Origin: Clostridia bacterium
GTDB taxonomy: Bacteria; Bacillota; Clostridia; Oscillospirales; CAG-382
Length of the DNA stretch: 37,004 nt
Assembly (NCBI GenBank): GCA_017549365.1
Contig: JAFYUZ010000025.1
Span: 1 to 37,004 of the forward strand
Direction: 5' to 3'
Shown: positions 19,384 through 26,259 of the stretch, in pieces
How the letters are laid out: the number at the start of each line of letters is the position of its first letter
Position numbering within the stretch: position 1 is the first letter of the stretch
Notes under the pieces: model-generated
What the model was told of the DNA's origin: nothing
The model's input: only the letters and a program-made list of their open reading frames with translations
Database searches by the model: none
Program-made: the position numbers and the translations under genes

Positions 19384-20211
19384 TTAATGATAGTTTTTAT
19401 ACTTCAAAGGCGGAACCCCGACACGGCTTTTGAATAGTCGTGTGAAATAATTCTGATCGGAAAAACCGCACATTTCTGCCGTTTCGCCCACAGTATAAAG
19501 TCCTGTCAAAAGAAGATCCTTTGCCTTCATCATTCTCAGGTCGATCTGATATCCGATGGGGGAGGTCTTGAACACGTCGCTAAATAGTCTGCGCATATGT
19601 GTTTCTGATATTCCGCAAAGCTCGGCCAGCATATTGTTTGTGATCGATGAAGTATAGTTTTTTTCAATGTATTTCTTCGCGGGCATTACCTTTTCGTAAT
19701 CGTGGCTGTTAACTTGCGATGCAACGAATTCTGAAAAAAATTCATTTGTCAGATTGAAAAGATGGGATTTTGCATTTAAATGAAATCCACTCTTTTTACC
19801 TGTCCACACAGACAAAAGCTTTGCAAACAAAGATTCATAAAGTCCGGGAGTTTTTGGGGTAATGGATAAAATTTTATCACCCGAAAGATAGTTGTAAAGG
19901 ATGCCGTTTTTTTCTTTTTGAGGAATTGTATTGAAGTTTACGGTGTAATGATGAAAGGGTTCGTCTGTTCTTGTTTCCACCGTATAGCATGTATTGGATG
20001 ACAGAAAGATAACCGACTCTTTTGTCGCGGTAAAAGTTTCGTTTTCGCTTATATATTCTGCGTTGCCACTTATAACATATACAAAGCCGTAGCTTTTTCG
20101 TCCCGATGAATATCCACTGTATGTCATATGTGGATAATACACGTCTCTGTGTATGAGTATGATATCGGAAATATCAATGTCATACTCGGGAAGGGCAGTC
20201 TGAAGCATCAT
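19384..20211 (-). CDS. AraC family transcriptional regulator, coupled to a glycosidase-like gene
   Basis: The 275-residue product has an N-terminal AraC-type sensing domain (RKSYGFVYVISGNAEY, then ESVIFLSSNTCYTVE) and a C-terminal double helix-turn-helix. The helix-turn-helix parts are ITNNMLAELCGISETHMRRLF and VGETAEMCGFSDQNYFTRLF, followed by GVPPLKYK. Its start codon overlaps the stop of the 633-residue gene by 4 bases (ATGA, 20208-20211), with GAGGT just upstream, so the two are translationally coupled and the regulator is made with the enzyme. It most likely controls this unit and the divergent operon that starts at 22288. The inducer is unknown; glycoside-derived deoxy-sugar is a reasonable guess from context. 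Confidence 0.9.
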   Translation of the reverse strand: MMLQTALPEYDIDISDIILIHRDVYYPHMTYSGYSSGRKSYGFVYVISGNAEYISENETFTATKESVIFLSSNTCYTVETRTDEPFHHYTVNFNTIPQKEKNGILYNYLSGDKILSITPKTPGLYESLFAKLLSVWTGKKSGFHLNAKSHLFNLTNEFFSEFVASQVNSHDYEKVMPAKKYIEKNYTSSITNNMLAELCGISETHMRRLFSDVFKTSPIGYQIDLRMMKAKDLLLTGLYTVGETAEMCGFSDQNYFTRLFKSRVGVPPLKYKNYH

Positions 20212-22109
20212 TTTGTGACCTCAAACATTGCATACGAATATGCGGGAATGCTATCGGGAAGCACTTTGTCTTTGAACAATTTGCCCGAACCTGCAATAAA
20301 AGTGATTTCTTTGTATTCGTCGTCGAGATCTATCACACCGTCGTATATTTCGTCGGCACTGAAATTGAAAGCACAAACAGACATTGATTTTTCGTCGTCG
20401 CTCTTTTTGGCAAGGAGGTAGAAATATGGGTTGCCCGCCGAATGAACGGGAAGCTTCTTTCCGCAAAGAGCTTTGTAAATATAAGCGAAATCTTTTTGTC
20501 TTTCGTAATTTCTGTAATAGGAAGCGTTTGCGTTGAATTCGGTATAACCGTATGCTTCAAAGTTCAAAACACAGAATTTTTCGCCATTGTCATTGAAATA
20601 CACATAGCTTCCCGGGAATTCGCCGTCTTTTGTCAAAAATACACTGCGAACATCGGCTTTTTCGGAAACTTTAATGCCTTTTGCACCGATGTTTTCGCAT
20701 CTTACGCTTTCGCCCGAAAGGAAATGCTCTTTGTAGGGGCTGATGCTGTTGCCAAAGTCGATTATACCGACGTCAACACCCTTTGCGTGGAGAATGCGTG
20801 CCGCGTCGATGTCTATTATAAGGCCGTTTTTTGCCGCATTATCAGGGATGTATTTTACATTTTCTCCAAATGCGATACCAACACCGTCACCTTCATATTT
20901 GGAAGGAACCGACGCTGTCGCCAACACCTTTGGTGCGATGGGAAAGAAGAGATTTGCAACAAATTCTGTTCCGCGCCAGTTTTCGGGGATTTCCATATCC
21001 TCATATTTGCGTTTTGATTCAAAAACACGAACACCGCATGCTTTTTTGTTGCTAAAACGTTCTTCTATTTTTTTGTATAAGTCAAGATTTTTTTCATGAG
21101 CATCTATGTATTTTGTTTCGTAATACGGCGAACCCACGTAATCAAGCATATATTTAAGAACACCCGAAAGAGTACCGTCTGCACGAAGTGCAAGGTCATA
21201 CATCTCGACAAAAGAACCCGGGGTATAAAATCTGGGACGAGGATAACAATCGCCTTCAGATACGATCTCGATGCCGTCTTCGCACCAGCTTTTTTCAAGT
21301 CTTTGAAGTTCGATAACGTCAGATAGCGAGTTGCCCCAATCATTCTGTGCAGCCCAATACGGCGCACCGATAAGACGAAGGAAAGGCTTTGTGTTACCTG
21401 CAAGCGCTTTTGCAACCTCGCAAGAATCAGCACCGTCTATATCCCAAGATGAAATACACGAACAAACGCCAAGTCTTACGTTTGGGTTTACTTTGTCAAT
21501 CGCGGCACGCATCGCATGGGCAAAATCAAGAAGCGATTTTCTGTTGGCGCGTATAAAAGCAGAACGATATTTATTTCTGCCGCCCGAAAGCAAATAATCC
21601 TTGATATCCGAGCTTTTTAGATCTTCGCCAAGGTCTTCGCTGATAAGTTTCATGTGACAGGGACAAGTACATCCCACAAGAACGTTGTGGAAAAATCCAA
21701 GTCTGTAATCATCGTCCAGAAGAATAAAATCAAGACCGATGCTCGCCATAGTGCCGATAAAATCAGCAAAAAATTCAACATATCGTGGGTCAGCGGGACA
21801 ACATTCGTTGTATGTGATTTTTCCGAGAGGGGATTCTATATGCGTGAACACGTCGGACTTTTTCATGAAAGCCCATATCCACAAACCAACCTCGTAGCCT
21901 TCTGCCTTGAAAACGTCGTAAGCCTTTCTTACTTTTTCGATGATGACGTCTTTGTATTTCTGATAGTCTTCGAGAACAGAATACCCGGGACCGTCTGAAA
22001 GGGCAAGCATAACGCGGTCTACATGTGCGCGTTTAACTTCCGCAACGTATTTTTCAATACCATATTGTTCGGTAAGGTTTACAATAACGGGAACAGATAC
22101 AGAATACAT
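20208..22109 (-). CDS. Uncharacterised TIM-barrel-like protein, possible glycoside hydrolase
   Basis: I do not recognise a named family for this 633-residue protein. The N-terminal half has features of a (beta/alpha)8 glycosidase: GLWIWAFMKKSDVF, LDFILLDDDYRLGFF with three consecutive Asp residues, GVCSCISSWDIDG, and EGDCYPRPRFYTPGSF. A cysteine cluster CTCPCH follows the Asp triplet. The C-terminal part is beta-rich and could hold accessory domains. No signal peptide is seen, so it is probably cytoplasmic. ATG 22109 is preferred: a longer frame from 22130 contains the ribosome binding site AAGGAGG inside it. It has its own promoter, lies divergent from a sugar-isomerase operon and is coupled to an AraC gene. 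This context supports a role in intracellular glycoside breakdown, but no substrate can be named. Confidence 0.6.
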   Translation of the reverse strand: MYSVSVPVIVNLTEQYGIEKYVAEVKRAHVDRVMLALSDGPGYSVLEDYQKYKDVIIEKVRKAYDVFKAEGYEVGLWIWAFMKKSDVFTHIESPLGKITYNECCPADPRYVEFFADFIGTMASIGLDFILLDDDYRLGFFHNVLVGCTCPCHMKLISEDLGEDLKSSDIKDYLLSGGRNKYRSAFIRANRKSLLDFAHAMRAAIDKVNPNVRLGVCSCISSWDIDGADSCEVAKALAGNTKPFLRLIGAPYWAAQNDWGNSLSDVIELQRLEKSWCEDGIEIVSEGDCYPRPRFYTPGSFVEMYDLALRADGTLSGVLKYMLDYVGSPYYETKYIDAHEKNLDLYKKIEERFSNKKACGVRVFESKRKYEDMEIPENWRGTEFVANLFFPIAPKVLATASVPSKYEGDGVGIAFGENVKYIPDNAAKNGLIIDIDAARILHAKGVDVGIIDFGNSISPYKEHFLSGESVRCENIGAKGIKVSEKADVRSVFLTKDGEFPGSYVYFNDNGEKFCVLNFEAYGYTEFNANASYYRNYERQKDFAYIYKALCGKKLPVHSAGNPYFYLLAKKSDDEKSMSVCAFNFSADEIYDGVIDLDDEYKEITFIAGSGKLFKDKVLPDSIPAYSYAMFEVTK

Positions 22110-22136
22110 AAATAATACCTCCTTATTCATAACATC

Positions 22137-22165
22137 AGTATATAGCGATAAACAATATTTGTCAA
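22137..22165 (-). promoter_or_regulatory. Consensus promoter for the 633-residue gene and its AraC gene
   Basis: On the minus strand TTGACA (complement of 22160-22165), a 17-base spacer and TATACT (complement of 22137-22142) form a near-perfect sigma-A promoter. The bases just upstream on that strand read ATATAGTACT and partly resemble the repeats of the facing promoter in inverted orientation. Confidence 0.8.
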
Positions 22166-22214
22166 GTACTATATGGTCAAATAATGCTAAAAATGGTCGG
22201 ATTGTCTCTTTACT

Positions 22215-22242
22215 TTGTTAAGTTCGTATAGTATTATATAAT
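22215..22242 (+). promoter_or_regulatory. Promoter of the isomerase-like/GH operon
   Basis: TTGTTA at 22215-22220, a 16-base spacer and TATAAT at 22237-22242 form a plausible sigma-A promoter about 45 bases upstream of the start at 22288. It is interleaved with the direct repeats at 22218-22258. Confidence 0.6.
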
Positions 22243-22258
22243 TAAGTTCAGTATAGTA
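22218..22258. promoter_or_regulatory. Direct-repeat operator candidate in the divergent control region
   Basis: TTAAGTTCGTATAGTA at 22218-22233 and TTAAGTTCAGTATAGTA at 22242-22258 differ only by one inserted base. One copy fills the -35/-10 spacer and the other begins at the last base of the -10 box, so a bound protein would block or reshape this promoter. A related inverted element, AGTACTATAT, lies at 22166-22175 beside the facing promoter. The AraC protein encoded at 19384-20211 is the natural candidate to bind here. Confidence 0.55.
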
Positions 22259-22287
22259 CATAACTATATAAAAAAGGAGAATTCGAT

Positions 22288-23718
22288 ATGCAAAAAAGAA
22301 AAGCAAGAGTTGGCGTTGTGTCGCTGGGACACGCAGTGTATTGGCCTCAGTTTGACGGACTTAAAGAAGAACTATCCAAAAAGTCCGGAGAGTTTATAAG
22401 CTATTTCAGCGAGGATACAGAAGTTTTCAACGTGGGTTTTGTTGATACTGTCGACAGTGCGTTTGCGATTGTTCAGGATTGCAAAAAACTCGATCTTGAC
22501 GCTCTCTTCCTCATCATGTCCACATACGTAACCTCTGCGGTTGCCGCTCCTTTTGCGGTATATCTTGACATCCCTCAGATACTTGTGGGCATTCAGCCTC
22601 TTGACAAGCTCGATTACGAGCACACAACAACCTATATGCAGCTTTGCAACGACGATATCTGCGCAATGCCCGAAGTTGCGGGTGTTTACGAACGTCTTGG
22701 CAAGGATATGCCGTATTTCATTGTTGCGGCTTCCTCCGAAACCGAAAAGATCAAATCCCAGGTAACACTTTGGGAAAAGGCGCTTTCCGCAAAGGCTGCT
22801 TTCAAATATGCAAAGATCGGTTATCTCGGTCACACATACGAAGGTATGTATGATATGAATACAGACCCCACGATGTATACCAAAGCTTTCGGTGCACACG
22901 TAAAAATGCTTGAAATGTGCGAACTTGCACAGTACGTTGAAGACGTAAAGATCGGCGACGTCAACGACAGAATCGACCTTATCGAGCAGATGTTTGACAT
23001 CCGCGAGCCCTCGGGAGATCCTCTTACTGATTTTGTAAAGAGGGGAGACCTCGAATGGTCGGCACGCCTTTCGTGCGCGCTTGATACCCTTGTTGAGAAA
23101 AACGATCTCACTGCTCTTGCATACTATTACAAGGGTGAAGGCGGAAATCTTTATGAGCGCATCGCATCGAATCTTATCATCGGAAACACTCTTCTCACCA
23201 GCAAGGGCATTCCGCTTGCTGGCGAAGCAGATCTTAAAACTGCCGCATCCATGCTTATAACAAACAGAGTAGGCGGCGGTGCATCTTTTGCCGAGATCCA
23301 TCCCTTTGATGTTCACGATGATATTGTTCTTATCGGACACGACGGCCCTCACAATATAACCATCAGTGACAATAAGCCGATTATCAGAAAACTCAAAAAG
23401 TTCCACGGAAAATCCGGCTCGGGAATTTCGGTAGAATTCAATATCAAGGCAGGTCCCATCACACTTCTTTCCACATCATCCGATCGCAACGGAAATATGA
23501 AGCTTGTTCTTGCCAAGGGCGAGTCTATGAAGGGTGCTATTCCTCAGACCGGCAACACAAATACAAGATGTAAGTTTGACATGCCCGTTACAGATTTCCT
23601 TGCAAAATGGTGTGCCGCAGGTCCTACCCACCATCTCGCACTCGGATCGGGCGACAATTCCGAAGCTATCAAACTTTTTGCAAAAATTTCCCACATCAAT
23701 CTTGAAGAGATAAAATAA
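22288..23718 (+). CDS. L-fucose/L-arabinose isomerase-superfamily protein
   Basis: The 476-residue product resembles the FucI/AraA isomerase superfamily. The N-terminal domain opens with RVGVVSLGHAVYWPQFDGL, followed by an alternating alpha/beta region including LDALFLIMSTYVTSAVAAPF and IPQILVGIQPLD. The C-terminal part contains GHDGPHN (residues 350-356), a family-like motif, and ends with HHLALGSGDNSEAIKLFA. It would interconvert an aldose and a ketose in the cytoplasm, but it is distant from classical AraA and FucI, so substrate is unassigned. Its start has GGAG 8 bases upstream. It heads an operon with two large enzymes (13-base and 26-base gaps) and probably handles the sugar that they release. 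Confidence 0.75.
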   Translation: MQKRKARVGVVSLGHAVYWPQFDGLKEELSKKSGEFISYFSEDTEVFNVGFVDTVDSAFAIVQDCKKLDLDALFLIMSTYVTSAVAAPFAVYLDIPQILVGIQPLDKLDYEHTTTYMQLCNDDICAMPEVAGVYERLGKDMPYFIVAASSETEKIKSQVTLWEKALSAKAAFKYAKIGYLGHTYEGMYDMNTDPTMYTKAFGAHVKMLEMCELAQYVEDVKIGDVNDRIDLIEQMFDIREPSGDPLTDFVKRGDLEWSARLSCALDTLVEKNDLTALAYYYKGEGGNLYERIASNLIIGNTLLTSKGIPLAGEADLKTAASMLITNRVGGGASFAEIHPFDVHDDIVLIGHDGPHNITISDNKPIIRKLKKFHGKSGSGISVEFNIKAGPITLLSTSSDRNGNMKLVLAKGESMKGAIPQTGNTNTRCKFDMPVTDFLAKWCAAGPTHHLALGSGDNSEAIKLFAKISHINLEEIK

Positions 23719-23731
23719 AGGAGGTTTTTTT

Positions 23732-26233
23732 ATGTATACATACGAATACCCAAAAGAAATGAACGTTGGCAGAGTTTGTTTTGAAACATCTCTTAAACCT
23801 TTTAAGAAGATCGATGATGACTACATCGAGACTGTCTGTGTCGAGCTTTTTGAACAGTGGAAACCTCTTATTGATAAAGCAACAGGCATTGCCGTAATGC
23901 TTTGGACAAGTGACGGAAGCGAGATCCTCGATTATTCGGGAGATATAAACGACGAATTTGAATGGGGAAGATACATTGGTGTCGGAAACCCAAAATGCGT
24001 GGAAAGAATACCCGGTACGATTTGGGATGACGAAAGATTTTTGCACGTTGAGCCCGTTCTTTATGTAAAAGATCCCCCAGTAATGCATTATTCCGACCTT
24101 GCAAGAATTATTGCCGCATTAAAGCGTGTCGGAAAACGAATGACCGGCTTTGACATTGCCGTTGGCGAAACCTTCGATCCGGGTCCCGAATTTGCATATT
24201 CCGAATTCAAGTTTGAACGCCATACAGAGCTCAACAAGGGAACTATTATGAACGCTTGGATCCACTGCGCAGGAACCTTGAAGGGCGATACCAGAAAATA
24301 CGCAGCATATCCGAATGGTATTCCTGACGGAACTGTTTTTGGCGAATTCCTTTCAAAGCAGTTTGCTGCTCTTTCGAAAGACGTTGGTTTCGATTATCTT
24401 TGGCTTTCTAACGGTTTCGGTTTCTCGCTCGAGGGTTGGAACTGGATCGGAGAAATTTTCGACGGCAAAAAGGTGGATTTTGAAAATGCAGAAAATGTCA
24501 GAAAATCCATCGCTCAGTTCTGGGAGCATTACACTCCCAACACAAATTTTGTAACAGAAGTACGCGGAAGCAACCTTTCGACCGCCATGGATATTGCCAC
24601 AGACGGATGTCCGATCGACTATATCTATCAGAACAACATCATTGCTCCTCCAAACTCGCCTTGGGCAGCCCTTGACTCGAGATTTGGACTTGAGCTTGTC
24701 GGATATATGTCGCACATGGCAAACGTTCCAAAGAACGGATATGCTTTCAGATACTATATTCATGACCCTTGGTGGATCAACTGCCCGTGGTTTGACAGAT
24801 ACGGCAGATCTCCTCACGATATTTATCTGCCTCTTGCCGTTACCCGTATTGACGAAAACGGCAAAACACAGAAACCCGAAGGTATAAACTTCCTTTCTGT
24901 TGACGACTCGCTCGGAAATATGCCGAGAAGATGCCCCAATGAAGTTATTCCTCATCTTCTTGAAAGTTTCAGAACTTATCCCGATGCGCCCGGCCTTGTA
25001 ACATGGCTTTATCCCTTTGAATATTACTGCGATATCGGTCTTAGAAAGGGATATAACGATAGAATGATCATGGACGACTGGTTTATCGAATCTGCAATCG
25101 ATGCAGGTTTCCCCCTGAATACAGTTGTTTCTGATACAGTATTCTCGAAGGTTGACGTTTCTATCTTTAAAAATACAATTATCGTATGTCCCGTTCCTAT
25201 GGCAGACAGCGATTTTGAAAAGTGTGTTTTCAAAGCGATCGATGCTAAAATTCCCGTGCTTCTGTACGGAAATACAAAATATGCTTCCGAAAAGCTTCTT
25301 TCTTATATCGGCGTTCGCCACACAGATGATTTGACTGAAACCGACGATTACAAGATCATCACCGATATATATAAGGACAGATATGAAAGTGCAAGCCCTG
25401 CAAATATTTTCCGTCACGAGGCTATTCTTTCCAACGGCGGTCTTTGCGAGATCGGAAACGGAGACTCTCTTGTTGTTGTTAAAGCTCAAAGCGTATCCGT
25501 CGGCACCGAAAGAGCATATGCAACATATAACGAAAAGGACAATGTATGCTGGATCAGAGGAAGCTTCCCGTATTATAACGGCGGCCCTGATTTCCATCTT
25601 CCTCAGCCGTATAATTTCAGAGACAAGTTTGCCACATCGCGCCTTATGCGTCCCATGCTTTCTTTCCTTGGAGTATCAATTTCCTTCGATGCGTTTTCTC
25701 CCGAAGACAAGATGCCTCTCATTCTTGCTTCTGCTTTCAAAAACGGATATTATTTCACATCATTCAGCAAGGATGAAACAGTAAGAACCGATATTTCCAC
25801 CCGTCTTGGTGCTCCCATCATTATGAACACTTCGTGTGTGGTCGAAAACAATACCGCCACATATTCTTTGCCGAAGTGTCTGCATGAAGAATGCCGCGTT
25901 TTTGTAAAGCAGGCTGACAAATCAAAGATCACCTGCCGCGTTGAAACTATCGGCGACTATATGGAAAACGACAGAAGAATTTCCGTTACCGGTCTTGTTA
26001 ACGCAGATGTTATACTTATCCCCGAGCCCGGAACCACCTGTCGTGTGTATGCGGATACTGCCACAAACGCTAACTTTGCTGTTCCTTTCTGGGTAGATTC
26101 CAACACCGACTTTGAAATCGATGAAGACGGAAATGTTGTTGTTAAGAACGTTACAGGACGTCTTTCCTTCGCATGGCAGAAAGACAGCACAACGGAATTT
26201 TACAAGCAGGAAGGACTTATCAAGCAGTTATAA
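23732..26233 (+). CDS. Uncharacterised 833-residue protein in glycoside operon
   Basis: I cannot assign a family. The protein opens with VGRVCFETSLKPFK, which looks like the conserved start of a defined family, followed by VMLWTSDGSEILDYSGD. A likely catalytic barrel follows, with aromatic and acidic stretches such as DYLWLSNGFGFSLEGWNW, TEVRGSNLSTAMD, YYIHDPWWINCPWFDRYGR and LVTWLYPFEYY. The C-terminal third is beta-rich. There is no signal peptide, so it is probably cytoplasmic. It has AAAGGAGG upstream, 13 bases after the isomerase-like gene, and is 26 bases before a GH106-like gene. The tryptophan-rich core and the operon suggest a glycoside hydrolase or lyase on a small saccharide; this is inference. 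Codons TTA, CTA and TCA are avoided over a long central stretch, suggesting good expression. Confidence 0.6.
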   Translation: MYTYEYPKEMNVGRVCFETSLKPFKKIDDDYIETVCVELFEQWKPLIDKATGIAVMLWTSDGSEILDYSGDINDEFEWGRYIGVGNPKCVERIPGTIWDDERFLHVEPVLYVKDPPVMHYSDLARIIAALKRVGKRMTGFDIAVGETFDPGPEFAYSEFKFERHTELNKGTIMNAWIHCAGTLKGDTRKYAAYPNGIPDGTVFGEFLSKQFAALSKDVGFDYLWLSNGFGFSLEGWNWIGEIFDGKKVDFENAENVRKSIAQFWEHYTPNTNFVTEVRGSNLSTAMDIATDGCPIDYIYQNNIIAPPNSPWAALDSRFGLELVGYMSHMANVPKNGYAFRYYIHDPWWINCPWFDRYGRSPHDIYLPLAVTRIDENGKTQKPEGINFLSVDDSLGNMPRRCPNEVIPHLLESFRTYPDAPGLVTWLYPFEYYCDIGLRKGYNDRMIMDDWFIESAIDAGFPLNTVVSDTVFSKVDVSIFKNTIIVCPVPMADSDFEKCVFKAIDAKIPVLLYGNTKYASEKLLSYIGVRHTDDLTETDDYKIITDIYKDRYESASPANIFRHEAILSNGGLCEIGNGDSLVVVKAQSVSVGTERAYATYNEKDNVCWIRGSFPYYNGGPDFHLPQPYNFRDKFATSRLMRPMLSFLGVSISFDAFSPEDKMPLILASAFKNGYYFTSFSKDETVRTDISTRLGAPIIMNTSCVVENNTATYSLPKCLHEECRVFVKQADKSKITCRVETIGDYMENDRRISVTGLVNADVILIPEPGTTCRVYADTATNANFAVPFWVDSNTDFEIDEDGNVVVKNVTGRLSFAWQKDSTTEFYKQEGLIKQL

Positions 26234-26259
26234 GAATATAAAACGATCGGAGATCTTCT

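Noticed and set aside
22110..22130. Longer start of the 633-residue gene
   Set aside because: The ribosome binding site AAGGAGG lies inside this extension and serves the ATG at 22109. The same logic rejects the starts at 12911 and 32506; 29402 is rejected because a better-placed ATG with GGGTGA follows.
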